Shown here piece after piece: positions 21,836 through 33,866 of a stretch of DNA of 64,000 bases. The stretch's first letter is position 1; each line of letters starts with the position of its first letter. The notes under the pieces are model-generated. The model made no database searches and was not told where the DNA came from. It saw only the letters and a program-made list of their open reading frames with translations. Source of the stretch: Protula sp. h YS-2021 (lineage: Eukaryota > Annelida > Polychaeta > Sabellida > Serpulidae); assembly GCA_949752745.1 (NCBI GenBank), contig OX457034.1, positions 1,999,833-2,063,832 of the forward strand, given 5' to 3'. The translations under genes were made by a program, and so were the position numbers.

Positions 21836-22190
21836 ATGGCCTCTGGAACAAACAGCCCACTGAAACTCTCGCCGTTCGCGATTGAGAAAGAGTTAACAGC
21901 CATCGTAGGAACAGATTACACAGTGAAGCGCTTAAGATCGTGTGATTTGTTGGTGCGGGTAACCACTACATGGCAGAGCAATAACCTCTGTAAAACCTGC
22001 ACGTTTGTTGGACGTACAGTTAAGTGCACACCACATGGAAGCCTGAATGTTACAAAGGCGTTGTGGCAGACGCGGAATTGCTGTAGAAATGGTCGAAGGA
22101 GAACCAAGGTATTATAGCACCCAGAGCTATGAGGAAAAGAGATACCTATATGCTCACTTTTCAAAGGTCTTCACTACCACCAAGAGTTAG
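21836..22190 (+). pseudogene. LINE ORF1-like nucleic-acid-binding protein fragment
   Basis: The ATG at 21836 encodes SPFAIEKELTAIVGTDYTVK, RLRSCDLLVRV, then TCTFVGRTVKCTPHGSLNVT. This is the N-terminal segment of the mobile-element nucleic-acid-binding protein (jockey-like ORF1) that precedes CCHC knuckles. After LNVTK the expected continuation (KGVV...) is in a shifted frame and a MLTFQRSSLP segment appears near 22155. The element is then cut by a SINE. Its likely partner, an RNase H domain, is at 22905-23220. Confidence 0.65.
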
Positions 22191-22224
22191 TCACAAATCG
22201 TTAAGGCAGCCGAATACGGGCCAT

Positions 22225-22445
22225 ATATCCCCCTGTGGGCGGGGGGAATCTTGAGAATACGCCCACTGCTTTCTGTTCCGTGCATGGCGTAAGAGGCGTC
22301 TAACCGAAATTGCTTTCTTTCTAACTAACTTCTCTTTTATTATTTCTTTTTTCTTCCTATTTTTTCCCATTTGTTCTTTCGTCCTAATATACCCATCATA
22401 GTTGGTGAACGGGACGTTAAACACCAAACAAACAAACAAACGGGC
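22225..22445 (+). mobile_element. SINE, copy 2, with GGGACGTTAAAC tail
   Basis: Shares CCCCCTGTGGGCGGGGGGAAT, TCTGTTCCGTGCA and CCTAATATACCCATCATAG with copy 1. It ends GAACGGGACGTTAAACACC followed by (AAACAAAC)n. The same tail closes the tRNA-headed element at 53702-54665. Confidence 0.7.
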
Positions 22446-22904
22446 CACATCGGGAAGCGGACGACGCAGATGCTACTTGCTGCCCGCGACAACCTTCATC
22501 GAAGATAATCACTCTCGATGAGAAGAAGCCGGCCCTCCTTGTGCAATCGAAACCTTCACGGGCTCGGCAGGCAAGGGATAAGTACCAGAGCCATCCAAAT
22601 TTCCCACTCAATTTTGAATTTGCGGGAAACCGATACTTGGCTGTGGAGGATGTTGATGAAGGGGTGGGGGGGGGGGGGGGGTAACCTAACCAAGTCCCCT
22701 GAAAAGCGACTATCCAACCCCCCCCCCCCCCAAAAAAAAAAAAAAAAAAACAGAGCCAGAACCTGACAAAGCGACAACAAAAACTCAAAAAAGGCCACCC
22801 AAAGTAACATTGCATTCCCTGTCAGTTTTATAATCACTAGAAAATATTCAAGTGTCGAACACAATGATTTTAGACTTACTAGAACGCTACGATAGGACAA
22901 TCAA

Positions 22905-23260
22905 ACAAGGCATTCCGGGTAATGAGGCGGCAGACCAGGCAGCAAAAGAAGTGTTAACCACAATATATCTGGCCTTTTGCCACCAAACTCTGATTTTAAA
23001 GCCCATAATTCAAAATACGTGAAAAATCTTTGCCAAGAAAAGTGGAACGAACTAAGAAATAACAAAATCTTTCAAATCCAACCAATGGTTGGCCAAAAGC
23101 TTCTAGCTCTCAGCAATATACGTGATATAATGGTTATGCATAGAGCCCGACTTGGACACACATACATCACCCATGGTTATCTTTTGAGAGGCGATCCCCC
23201 TCCAAACTCATTTATTCCAAATGAGTCCCACTATTTTTACAGAACCGACACAATATGACC
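22905..23260 (+). pseudogene. LINE RNase H-domain fragment
   Basis: Conceptual translation with one frameshift reads GIPGNEAADQAAKEVLT (RNase H C-terminal signature), then KWNELRNNKIFQIQP, LSNIRDIMVMHRARLGHTYI and THGYLLRGDPPP, the conserved tail of RNase H-bearing jockey/RTE-X-type LINEs. Zinc-finger cysteines after PPP are missing. Probably the 3' part of the element whose ORF1 lies at 21836; the RT is absent. Poly-G and poly-C tracts at 22664-22740 lie in between. Confidence 0.7.
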
Positions 23261-23439
23261 CTAACGGGTTGCTGGTGTCGTTAAACCAACCAGTCAGTAA
23301 AAACACCGACTACATGGCACATCGGATAAGTTTATTAGACCAACCGACTTCGTCGGACTGGTCTTATCACATCAATAGAGGGCATCAGTCGTCTGTACGT
23401 ACGTATGTACGTGTGTAAACTTTTACTTAAAATGCTTCC

Positions 23440-24600
23440 TCTACTTCAGTTTTGACCAGATTCCTTCAAAATTTTGTGTGAATGTTTTCTAGGTAGGCCT
23501 CTCTAGCAAAATTGCTCTTTTTGGCGATCCGCCAAAAATTGGCCAAATGGGGGACATTTTTTTTTTTGGCTTCTAATTTTCAAAATGCTTCTCCTGCAAT
23601 TTTGATCAGATTTTCTTTAAATTTTGTATGAGTGTTCTACACTTAGATCTCTCTTGAAAAATTACTTTGTTTGGCGGTCCGCCAAAGGTTGGCCAAATTC
23701 GGGGCAATTTTTTTTCGCTTCCAATTATCAACATGCTTTTTCTCCGACAATTTTTATTAGATTCGTTTCCAATTTTAAACTGTTGTTCCCTGGGTAAGTC
23801 TCTTGGAATATTGCTTTTTTCGGCGATAGGCCAAAATTTGGCTAAATGGGGGCATTGAATTTTTTTTCGTTGCCAATTGTCAACATGCTTCTTCTCCTAC
23901 AATTTTGATTGAATTCCTTTCCAATTTCCTACCAATGTTCCCTGGATAAGTCTCTCTTGAAAAATTACTTTTTTTGGCGATCCACCAAAATTGGCCAAAT
24001 TGGGGCATTTATAATTTTTTGCTTACCCATTTTTACAATGCTTCACAATTTTAATAAGTTTCTCTTTAACTTTTGTACGAATGCTCTCTAGGGCTCTCTT
24101 GAAAACTGTCTTTTTTTAGCGATCCGCCAAATATTGGCTAAATAGGGGGCATTTTTTGATTCATTAGCATTCAAATTTGAAAGTGCTTCTTCTCCCACAA
24201 TTTTGATTGTATTCCTTTCCAATTTACGTGATTCTTGTCTAGGCAGGCACCTCTGGCGATGCGCCAAAAATTGGTCAAATGAGGGGCATTTAAAATTTTT
24301 GGTTGCCAGTTTTCAAAATGTTTCTTTTCCTACAATTTTGATCGGATTATCTTCACATTTTGAAGAAGTATTTACTAAGAATACCTCACGTGAAGAGGAG
24401 TTTTTCTGGCGATCCACCAAAAATTGGCCATGTGGGGGGGGGGGGGGAGGGGGGGGGGCATTTATAATGTTTTGGTAGCTAATTTTCAAAATGCTTCTTC
24501 TTTCACCGTTTTAATCAGGTTTTCTTTAAATTTTGTATGAATGTTATGTATATAGACCTCAATTGAAAAATTACTTTTTTTGGCGATCCGCAAAAAAATG
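23440..24600. repeat. ~155-bp tandem repeat with GGCGATCCGCCAAAA, array 1
   Basis: About seven units, each with TTTTTGGCGATCCGCCAAAAA, TTGGCCAAATGGGG, CAATTTTCAAAATGCTTCTTC and GTAGGCCTCTCTTGAAAA blocks. Related arrays lie at 25490-26380, 27540-27740 and 49220-49700. GGCGATCCGCC is a perfect short palindrome-like core. Likely the internal core of a satellite-bearing transposon. Confidence 0.85.
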
Positions 24601-24920
24601 AAAGTTGAATAGTTCGAACAGCGCACTGATGATAAATATGCGCACTGGTCCGAAATGCAAATCGCTCATCAACGCAAGTTAAATAAACTTGCACAATGGT
24701 CCGAAAGAATAACCACGCATCAACGCAAGTTAAATAAACATGCGCACTGGTTCGAAATGCGAACCGCAGATCAACAGAAATGCGAACCGCTCGTCAACAT
24801 AAATTGGAAATTTGTTGAATTAACATGTGTATTGGTTCGAATTGCGAACCGCACATCAACGCAAGCTAAATAAACATGTGCATTGGTCCGAAATGCAAAC
24901 GTCACAAAATAATCTAAACC
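24600..24920. repeat. ~60-bp tandem repeat
   Basis: Five or so units of AACCGCTCATCAACGCAAG, TTAAATAAACATGCGCA and TGGTCCGAAATGC. Non-coding. Confidence 0.8.
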
Positions 24921-25084
24921 AAAACTGTTTTAGACGCGGCATTTTCTTGTCAAAGCGCAAACGTTGTCACATGTGTTTGGTCATATCGCCATTCACTGTT
25001 TGTTTCTGTTCCTTGAAAGAATTGTGTATGCCCGAACAACAGTACACGTGTGTAGCTACAATTTCGATACGTTGTTGGGAGGGT

Positions 25085-25101
25085 TAGGGTTAGGGTTAGT
25101 A
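25085..25101 (+). repeat. Short interstitial telomere-like repeat
   Basis: Three consecutive GGTTAG units (TTAGGG type, the metazoan telomere motif). Too short to be more than suggestive. Confidence 0.6.
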
Positions 25102-25489
25102 TGTATTTATCGTCTATGCTCGTTGCTAAATTATCGGTCCGTTTCTAAATTAATTATTTAGCTAGCTTTTTGCCATCTCGTCTTTTGAAGCCCGATTTTT
25201 CAGGGAAATTCCCTTGCTCATGCACGCCGGAATTGGTCTTCTGCTTTGTGTAAGCTGGTACTTTGCCCTTTGACAAACTTGTACAATGTGACCACCATTT
25301 TTTGGCACCCATACTAGCTTGTTCATACGTGAGTCACTGGATTTCGGCTGGTCACAATGTCCGTGGACATTCGTCAATTTTAAAAGTAAAAAGGTCTTAT
25401 TATTATTCTGAAAACGGTACAGACTTGTTCAAGTAAAACTTTGTGAAAGGGCTGTCGGGGGGAAAAAGAAAAACGTAACTGGCGATTTA
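25102..25489. other. Intron 3, unassigned
   Basis: No gene is recognised. It contains a TTCGGCTGGTCACAATGTCC, GTGGACATTC block that also occurs near 27806 and 54520, so it is a dispersed repeat fragment. Confidence 0.4.
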
Positions 25490-26380
25490 TGAGTTTACAA
25501 TTTTTTATTGTTACCAGTTTTCAAAATGCTTCTTCTCCCGTATTTGGATTAGATTTTCTTTAAATTTGTGTGAATATCTCCTAGGTAGGCCTGTTTTGAA
25601 AAATTACTTATTTTTTGCGATCCGCGATAATTTTATCATTGTCAATTTTCAAAATGCTTCTCCCACAATTTTGATCAGATTTTCTTGAAATTTTGTACGA
25701 ATGTTTTTAGGTAGGCCTCTCTTGAAATGATACTTTTTTTGGCGATCCCCCCAAAATTAGACAAATGGGGGACATTTTTTAAAATTATTGGCTTCAAATT
25801 TTCAAAATGCTTCTTTTTACGCAATGTAGGTCGGATTTCTCTCCAATTTTGTACGGTTGCTCTCCAGGTAGGCCTTTCTTGAAAAAAATGTTTTTTTTTT
25901 AGGCGAGCGGCCAAAAATTGGTTAATGGGGGCATTTTTTGTTTAGTGATAGCCAATTTTCCAAATACTTCATCTCCTACAATTTGGTATGGATTCCTTTT
26001 CAGTTTAGTACGATTGTTCTCCTGATGTTGTTCTTGTGAAAAATTACTTTTTATGCGATCCGCCGAAAATTGGTCACAATGGGGGGGGGGGGGGGGCATT
26101 TAAATTTTTATCATTGTTAATTTTCAAAATGCTTCTTCCACAATGTTCATTACATTTTCTTAAAATTTTGTACGAATGTTCTTTGGATAGGCCTCTCTTG
26201 AGTGATACTTTTTTGGCGACCCCCCAAATTGGCCAAATGGGGCAGAGGGCAATTTTTAATTTATTGGCTTCAAATTTTCAAAATGCTTCTTTTCACACAA
26301 TTTGGATCGGGTTTTGTCCAATTTTGTACGAAGGTTCCCTAGGTAGGCCTGTCTTGAAAAGTTACTTTCAACCTATGATA
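25490..26380. repeat. ~155-bp tandem repeat, array 2
   Basis: Same unit as 23440-24600, about five and a half copies, including a G-tract at 26081-26097. Confidence 0.85.
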
Positions 26381-26399
26381 ACGTAAATGATAAACTAAA

Positions 26400-27540
26400 T
26401 TTATTAAGCCTTACCCCGGCCATAAGGTCCCCGTCCATGAAGTATCCGACCATAAGGTCCCCGAATGAATTTAGGGCCAAAGGTTCCCCAAAGCAAAAAC
26501 ATATAACTTAAATTAACGCTCTATTAAGATTAACATCAGCCATAATGTCATAAGATCCCGAAATAAATTTAGGTCCAAAACGTCCCCAAAGCCAAATCAG
26601 CTTACGATAGCCTAAATTAACGATTTTTAAAGCAATACCCCAGCTATAAGGTGGCCGGCCATAAAGTACCCGGCCTTAAAGTCCCCAAATGAATTTAGGG
26701 CCTAAACGTCCCCAAAGCTGAGAAGTGTATGATAACCTAAATTAGCCCTTTATTAAGCTTTATCCCGGCCTTAAAGTCCCCGGCTGTAAGGTCCCTGGCC
26801 ATAAGGTACACGTGCAAAATGTCCCTGGCTATATGGTCCCCGGCCATACTTTCCACAAATGAATTTAGGGCTAAAACGTCCCCAAAGCAGAAAACAAATG
26901 ACTGATTACCTAAATTAACGCTTTATTAAGCTGTACACGAGTCATAATGTATTCGGCCATTAGGTCCCAAATGAATTTATGGCCAAAACCTCCCCAAAGG
27001 AAAACAAACGAACAACAACCTCAAATAATGCTTTATTAAGCTTTACCCTGGCCGTAAACTACCCGGCCATAATGTCCCCAGCCATAAGGTCCCCAAATAA
27101 GTTTAGGTTCATAACATCCTAAAAGCAAAATTTGGTGAGGAATCCAGGCCAAAAAGTCCCCGGCAATAAGGTCCTCAAATGAATTTAGGGCCAAAACATC
27201 TCCAAAGCTAAAAAGTATGATGACCTAAATTAACGCTTTATTAAGCTTTACTCCAGCCATAAAGTACCCAGCCAAAAGGTCCCCAAATCAATTTTGGGCC
27301 AAACCATCCGCAAAACAAAATTTGTCGTGGAATCCAGGTCAACACGTCCTCGAACATAAGGTCCCCGGTCAAAAAATACGTGGCCTTAGGTTCGGTGCCA
27401 TAAGTTCCTCAAATGAAGTCAGGGCCAAAACCTTCTCAAAGCCCAAAAAAACATGATAACCTAAATTAACGATTTTTTAACCTTTACCTCGAACATAAGG
27501 TCTCCGACCACGAAGTACACGGCTATAAAGTCCACAAATG
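26400..27540. repeat. ~110-bp tandem repeat (GGCCATAAGGTCCCC)
   Basis: Roughly ten diverged units built from GGCCATAAGGTCCCCGG, CAAATGAATTTAGGGCC, AAAACGTCCCCAAAGC and CCTAAATTAACGCTTTATTA. Within each unit the GGCCATAA(G/A)GTCCCC segment is itself repeated two to four times. Non-coding. Confidence 0.85.
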
Positions 27541-27908
27541 AAGTTTGATCGGATTGTCTTCAAATATTTAATAAATCACTATGCAGTCTTCTTTGGACAA
27601 GTTACTTTTCTGGCGATCCGCGAAAATTGGTTAAACAGGGTCATTTAGAAATATTTAGTGGCCAATTTTCAAAATGCTTCTTCTTTCACAATTTTCACTG
27701 GATTCTTTTATAAATTTGTACCAATTTTCAACAACCGGGTTTAACAATATGATAACACGTATTGGCGACCATGCTAGTCTATTGCTAGGTGATTTACTAG
27801 ATCTCGACTGGCCACAATGTCCCTGGACATTCTTGTTGTCATTTGGCCGGCAGTTTTTGTCATTTGGCTGGCAGTTTTTTGTCATTTGGCTAGTGAAATG
27901 ATTTCCAG
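27540..27908. other. Single ~155-bp unit and exon 4 acceptor region
   Basis: 27540-27740 is one more unit of the GGCGATCCGC family. 27775-27900 has the CTGGCCACAATGTCCCTGGAC block and a triplicated TTTTGTCATTTGGC(T/C)GGCAG, ending with the acceptor AATGATTTCCAG. Confidence 0.6.
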
Positions 27909-28601
27909 GATTTGAAGAAACAAGCGAATGAGAACGAAACAAAGAGGCAGAAACTAGAGCGGCTGCGCGAGCTGATGTGCGAAGAAAGTACCCCTCGCCG
28001 AAACTCGCCGCCACCCCCCGCCCATCTCACCCCCGGCGTCCAGAAAGCCCGGAGTCTTGCTGGACAGGCACACGCGCACCTTGCAGGTCAAGGTCACACT
28101 GTTGAAGAGTCTGAAGTACGGGATAATCTGGTGAATGATGACCTTGAAAAAGGTCAGATGTTTATGAGATATTTTAGTGACGTAAACAGCTCACTGGGAA
28201 GGAGTGGAGATACGGCAGAACGGGCAGGCCCGGAAGCTTCTAGTCTGACGAGCGAGGGAAGGGGTGCGGTGCTACAGGCTAGCAGTGGGAGCATGCTGCT
28301 AACCGAGGACTCACAGCATTCTCATGAACCACCCATCCCAAGCAAATCGAGCCACAAGTCATTTCCGTCCAGTCATGAGAATCCAGCCAACGAGCGCCCG
28401 CCTGTCATTCACTGTGATCCACACGAGCCCGACTTAATACAAAGTGTGAAAACGAGTAGCTTGGCGCGAGCGCCTCAGGCGAGTCCCCCGCGCCACACGA
28501 GTTACGCGGCATCAGCCGGAGAGCCGGAGATGCCCCCGCCACCGCTCGTGCCCCCGAGACGCAAGAAGCGCGTACAGTCTGAAGTACTAGCAGCCGGAGA
28601 G
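27909..28601 (+). CDS. WDR44: WDR44-like gene, exon 4 (coil end, proline-rich region)
   Basis: Acceptor GATTTCCAG|GAT and donor GGAGAG|GTGAGG bound 693 bp, 231 codons, phase 0 at both ends and without a stop. It begins with a Lys/Glu coil (DLKKQANENETKRQKLERLR), then a disordered Ser/Glu/His region. It ends with an EPEMPPPPLVPPRRKKRVQ stretch comparable to the PPP-rich region followed by PPPRKRKSE in vertebrate WDR44. Such proline-rich segments in WDR44 bind BAR-domain GRAF proteins; that role is known for the family, not shown here. A codon-rich GC content and lack of repeats set the exon apart from its introns. Confidence 0.75.
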
Positions 28602-29049
28602 GTGAGGAAAAAGACTCCATTGGGAGCAACAGATAGGGCGAGGGGCGGGGGGGGGGGGGGTGGAGGGCTGGGGGGTTAACCCAAGATGTTGTGCTTAGTT
28701 GCTGCCACTGGTAACCCATCGTTATGTGCTGGCTAATGTTTGTGAAATGTTAAAGTATAAGGCGAATCTAAAATGGGAAGGGGAAAAAATATACAAAATA
28801 AAAGTAAGCGTAACACATGAACTTTCTTTTTGGATTTGTTGATATATTGTGTTAATAACTGCACTGTTTTATTATTGATTTTAAGAGAAACAATGGGTCG
28901 AAGGATAGCATTGTAGAAGTGGGAACGAGACCAAAGTCGCTGGGCAACGCAAATGAACCAATCAGCGATTGCCTAACAACGTCGGCGTGTTTACTGACTG
29001 CCCCGAGCCCACAGGTGGGGCGAAAAGCCCTGGACATGTCATGTGTTAT
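28602..29049. other. Intron 4, first part
   Basis: A G-tract at 28647-28661 and unassigned sequence. No gene is seen. Confidence 0.4.
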
Positions 29050-30010
29050 GCAGGGAGAGAGAGTGGTGACTGCCTCGGAGGTAAGCCGACACGTGTTGTG
29101 CGGGGAGTGGGAGTGGTGGTGGTAGCAGAGGTAAGCCGACACGTGTTGTGCGGGGGGTGGGAGTGGTGATGGTACGGGGGTAAGCCGACACATGTCATGC
29201 GGAGAGAGAGTGGTGAAGGCCGCGGAAGTAAACAGACACGTGTCTTGCGGGGAGAGAGTGGTGAAGGCCGCGGAAGTAAACAGACACGTGTCTTGCGGGG
29301 AGAGAGTGGTGAAGGCCGTGGAAGTAAACAGACACGTGTCTTGCGGGGAGAGAGTGGTGAAGGCCGCGGAAGTAAACAGACACGTGTCTTGCGGGGAGAG
29401 AGTGGTGAAGGCCGTGGAAGTAAACAGACACGTGTCTTGCGGGGAGAGAGTGGTGAAGGCCGTGGAAACAAAAAAAACACGTGTCTTGCGGGGAGAGAGT
29501 GGTGAAGGCCGTGGAAGTAAACAGACACGTGTCTTGCGGGGAGAGAGTTGTGAAGGCCGCGGAAGTAAACAGACACGTGTCTTGCGGGGAGAGAGTGGTG
29601 AAGGCCGTGGAAGTAAACAGACACGTGTCTTGCGGGGAGAGAGTGGTGAAGGCCGTGGAAGTAAACAGACACGTGTCTTGCGGGGAGAGAGTGGTGAAGG
29701 CCGTGGAAACAAAAAAAACACGTGTCTTGCGGGGAGAGAGTGGTGAAGGCCGTGGAAGTAAACAGACACGTGTCTTGCGGGGAGAGAGTGGTGAAGGCCG
29801 CGGAAACAAAAAAAACACGTGTCTTGCGGGGAGAGAGTGGTGAAGGCCGCGGAAACAAAAAAAACACGTGTCTTGCGGGGAGAGAGTGGTGAAGGCCGTG
29901 GAAGTAAACAGACACGTGTCTTGCGGGGAGAGAGTGGTGAAGGCCGCGGAAACAAAAAAAACACGTGTCTTGCGGGGAGAGAGTGGTGAAGGCCGTGGAA
30001 GTACGCTAAC
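29050..30010. repeat. 48-bp minisatellite, ~17-19 copies
   Basis: The unit contains GACACGTGTCTTGCGGGGAG, AGAGTGGTGAAGGCCG and CGGAAGTAAACA, with an AACAAAAAAAACACGTG variant. At exactly 48 bp (16 codons) it keeps frames open on both strands, giving apparent 16-aa-repeat ORFs up to 426 codons on the minus strand. These have no gene context and I do not call them genes. Each unit carries the palindrome ACACGTGT, containing an E-box. Confidence 0.95.
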
Positions 30011-30059
30011 ACGCTGTCATGCTGGGAGGGAGAGTGGCGCGCCTGGTCCCCCACCTGGC

Positions 30060-30530
30060 TATTACTTTTTTTTTGACGATTGACGAAAAACTGACAAAAT
30101 GGCGGCACTTTTTTGTGCCCGTTTTGAACCATTTTTAAAATACTACTACTCCAAGACTTTTACTCCAATCGTTTAGATGTTCCCAAGGGGTTCACCTACC
30201 AGACTATTATTTTTTTTTCGCGGTTGGCCAAAAACTGGAATAAATGGTAGTAAATAACTGAATTGTCAAACGATTCATTTCTCTCAGTCTTTTTCAAATA
30301 GTTATTAAATTTTATTCGAATGTTTCTTAGGTGCTTCTCCACCTGGACAAATGACAAAAAAAATGCCAAAATGGTGGAATTGATTTTTTTTTGTAAAATT
30401 GTGTAAATGTCGGTAAATAAGTGAATCGTCAAAACCCAACCTCTCCAACATCCCATTCGGGTAGCTTCCACACGGGAAAACTCGTTTTTGTATATTAAAA
30501 TTATGAAAAAGTTCGGAAACAAAGTTCTTC
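30060..30530. repeat. Diverged repeats near TTTTTTGACGATTGACGAAAA
   Basis: Three diverged units with TGACAAAATGG(C/T)GG and TTTTGAACC/TTTTTAAAA segments, resembling the GGCGATCCGCC family at low similarity. No gene. Confidence 0.4.
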
Positions 30531-30544
30531 CATTTGGCCTAACG

Positions 30545-31215
30545 GTGTTGTAAGTGTTGTAAGTGTGCGCGATGACGTTACCGTGACGCTGACAGTGTGA
30601 GCGATGACGTTACCGTGACGCTGAAGTGAGTGAAGACGTCTCCGTGACGCTGAAGTGAGCGAAGACGTCTCCGTGACGCTGACGGTGTGAGCGATGACGT
30701 CTCCGTGACGGTGACAGTGTGAGCGAAGACGTCTCCGTGACGCTGACAGTGTGAGCGATGACGTTACCGTGACGCTGACAGTGTGAGCGAAGACGTCTCC
30801 GTGACGCTGACAGTGTGAGCGATGACGTCTCCGTGACACTGCCGGTGTGAGCGAAGACGTCTCCGTGAGGCTGACAGTGTGAGCGATGACGTCTCCGTGA
30901 CGCTGACAGTGTGAGCGAAGACGTCTCCGTAACGCTGACAGTGTGAGCGAAGACGTCTCCGTGACGCTGACAGTGTGAGCGATGACGTCTCCGTGACGCT
31001 GACAGTGTGAGCGAAGACGTCTCCGTAACGCTGACAGTGTGAGGGATGACGTTCCCGTGACGTTTAAGTGTGAGCGAAGACGTCTCCGTGACGCTGACAG
31101 TGTGAGGGATGACGTTACCGTGACGCTGACAGTGTGAGCGAAGACGTCTCCTTGACGCTGCCAGTGTGAGCGATGACGTTTCCTTGATGTTTAAGTGTGA
31201 GCGATGACATCTCGG
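30545..31215. repeat. 32-bp minisatellite, ~21 copies, ending at exon 5 acceptor
   Basis: The unit is GTGAGCGAAGACGTCTCCGT plus GACGCTGACA(GT), with GATGACGTTACCGTGACG variants. The last unit lies about 10 bp before the exon 5 acceptor (GATTTCAG). Each unit starts GTGAGC, a donor-like hexamer, and carries GACGTC or TGACGTT cores. Confidence 0.95.
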
Positions 31216-31227
31216 TGCTGATTTCAG

Positions 31228-31422
31228 GAGGAGTGTACACGTGCCGTGAATGACCTTCACATTGACGCAGAAAGCCACGAGGCAGTGGAGGGGCCGCCGG
31301 AAGCGAGTGCAGGAGGCGCGGATAGCGAGGTCGTGGAGGGCGCGGGCGCGCGGGAGAGCGTCAAGAGCCACTCGTTTCCGCGCTCAAACAGCACCGCGTC
31401 CCCGTCTCACAGCGTCGACAAG
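31228..31422 (+). CDS. WDR44: WDR44-like gene, exon 5 (acidic, phospho-site-like region)
   Basis: Acceptor GCTGATTTCAG|GAG and donor GACAAG|GTCAGT bound 195 bp, 65 codons in phase 0 at both ends. The peptide is acidic and Gly/Ala-rich and ends with KSHSFPRSNSTASPSHSVDK. The RxRSNS-type element lines up with the PRSNS site just upstream of the LDTGE block in vertebrate WDR44. Phase and order relative to exon 6 support it; sequence conservation is limited. Confidence 0.7.
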
Positions 31423-32699
31423 GTCAGTGCCCCGGGAGGCGCGGATTTGGGAGGCGGAAGTCGATGAGGAGGACGGGAGGCATGGGGGAGGAGGGGCGCG
31501 GGAGGTGTGGAGGGGTGGAGCGTTTACATTACCATTTACATAGAGGACCGGTGACTGAGAAGTACACATGGCGCGACATATATATATACAACATATATAT
31601 ATCATGTAGACGTGCAACGGCGTATTGATTTTAAAATTGACGAAAAATTGACGAGATGGGAAATTGTCAAAAATGTGACATTCCTGGATAGAACTTAACG
31701 AAAACGCGGTATTTTGTCGACGCCATATCTCTTCAAAGATCAGGCATATATATCATATAGATGTGGAACGGCATATTAATTTTGATATTAGCATGCACAT
31801 TTAATGGAAGCATTTGCGGCAACAGCGCCGCGTCTCGAGGAAACGCCAAATCAGTGTATAGATGCAACAATAAAAAAAATTAAGTTATCAAAAATCGGAC
31901 GACGACATAACATGTACAACTATAGCAAATATACAGATGCACATAAATGACAAAAATACTATAAGTCAAAAATAAAAAATTTGAAAAAGGATAAATTGCT
32001 GGTCTTTCGACATCACCCCCCCCCCCCCCCGCCACCCCACGTTAAGGTGATACTGCCGCTGAATCGCTATTGGAAGAGAGCAGTGAAAAGTTATACAAGG
32101 CTCCGAAAAGTAAGAACTTTGTCCGTGTAAGTTAGGCAGAGCTGATGGCTGAGGAAGCTCAGATAAGTGTAGCTTCTAAAACAAAAAAAAAACAAAAACA
32201 AAAACAAAAAAAAAGCTCTATGATGTTAGAAGGCGGCAAAAGATTGGAGAAGCTAAGAAGAAGGAAAATAAAAGAAAAAGCAGAAAAAAGGTACGATAGA
32301 GCTCAAGCAAGTGAAGCATCTACTACAAAAAGTTGATGTTAGGAAGAAGCACAATAATGACAAAGCAAAAACAAGAGGGAAAATCTAGAGAAAAAAACAG
32401 AAGAAAGGTGTGCGAAAAAGAAGAAAGGTGTGCGAAAAAGAAGAAAGGTGTGCGAAAAAGAAGAAAGGTGTGACGTTTATCCCAGTGGCCTTACATTCTG
32501 GTGCACTGTGAGAGCCCTTAACACAATGGAAAATATTTTCTGTGCGTTTTGAATAACTTGAGTATGTGGAATATAGTTTCATGGAAGTGCCACATACTCT
32601 CAGACGTATTTAAAAGCTTTATAGTAATTGGAGGAAATTTTAAAAGCATTAGTCAACTCTGCTTTCTGATATTTTTCAAGGTTGGCAAAGTTTAAAGGT
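31423..32699. other. Start of 18.6-kb intron 5
   Basis: Contains TATATATCATGTAGACGTGCAA repeats at 31580-31770, a C-tract at about 32016 and a Lys-rich open frame at 32145-32336 caused by A-rich sequence. Four copies of GAAGAAAGGTGTGCGAAAAA lie at 32400-32470. No supportable gene. Confidence 0.45.
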
Positions 32700-33710
32700 T
32701 TAGAGTTTAGAGCGTTTCGCGCGTGTTATGCTGATAATATACGTTGTGAAGAAACATGTGTGGCATTTTGTTTAAAAGTCAGATCGACTTCAAACATGAT
32801 CTGTTTATTTCTCGTGTAGATCGGACGCGACTGTCAGCTTTTGACCATGTTACGTTATTAGGGAAGGCGTATGATGTCATTACGTAAAATCTTGTGTGTG
32901 AAATTTCTCAGCTGCTGAACAAATTCGAGCATGTGGGATTGTTGCTTGCTAGGTCAGACAGATTCTATCAAATCAAGTAAAACATGTATATATTTTGAGC
33001 AAGACCTTGTGTGCAAAATATCTCGGTAACGGACAGTCATATGGGCTTCAAATTTTATGTGGGTATACTTTGGGTCAGTCGGACGGTTCTTTCAACTTCT
33101 GACGAATGTAACGAAGTTAAGAAAGGCGTATGACGTCATTACGTTGAAATATTGTATGTAAAATTTCTCAGCCGCTGAACAGTGAAGGACGTTGAAACTT
33201 GGTAGAACTATTGCTTGGTAGGTCCGAAAGATTCTTTCATTTTTTGTCGCCAGTACAACGAACGCGTACGGCGTATCACGTCTTCACGCAAAATGTGTAC
33301 ATATTTTCAACAAGATCTTGTGTGCAAAATATCTCGATAACGGAAAGTCATATCGACTTCAAATTTTATATGGATATTCCTTGGGTCAGTGGAACGGTTC
33401 CATCAACTTTTGATAGATGAGACGAAATTAAGAAAGGCGTAATCCGTCATTACATAACTTCTGAGCCGCTGAACATCGGAGAAAGTTGAAACTTCGTGGG
33501 GTTTTTGTTTGCTGGGTCCGAAAGATTGTGTCCAATTTTTCACGAGAACAACGAATGAGTGCGGCCTATACACGTAATTCGAATAAGATGGGTATTTCTT
33601 GAGTCAGTCGGACGGCTGTTTCAACTTTTGATGTGTGTAATGAAATTATGAAAGGCGTCATTACATAAAAATTTATCTGTTGTTTTTTTTTGTTTTGCAA
33701 AACATTAAAC
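32700..33710. repeat. Dispersed ~270-bp-unit repeat family, copy 2
   Basis: Same family as 17790-18560: ATATCTCGATAACGGAAAGTC, CGACTTCAAATTTTATATGG, CCTTGGGTCAGT and GGCGTATGACGTCATTACG recur at about 270-280 bp, roughly three and a half units. Confidence 0.7.
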
Positions 33711-33860
33711 TGTTATAGAAAATTAACATTAAGTAAGATGTATGATGTTTCGATAACTGCAATGTAAGACTTGGGTGCTTTCCACGCGAGTCTTTCGAAA
33801 CTATTTATCCTAGGCATATGCTACCTTGCACAGTGAATATATATAGTGAAGTTGTGCAAC

Positions 33861-33866
33861 GTCGTG
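33861..33866. repeat. Polinton target-site duplication, left
   Basis: GTCGTG, identical to 49216-49221. Confidence 0.9.

Noticed and set aside
28852..30132. 426-codon minus-strand ORF with 16-aa repeats
   Set aside because: Generated by the 48-bp minisatellite; the plus strand is open as well, as expected from a stop-free unit.
30610..31371. 253-codon minus-strand Ser/Thr/His-rich ORF
   Set aside because: Product of the 32-bp minisatellite read in antisense; it runs into the antisense of exon 5.
32145..32336. Lys-rich 63-codon ORF
   Set aside because: A-rich low-complexity sequence next to a GAAGAAAGGTGTGCG microsatellite; no conserved feature.
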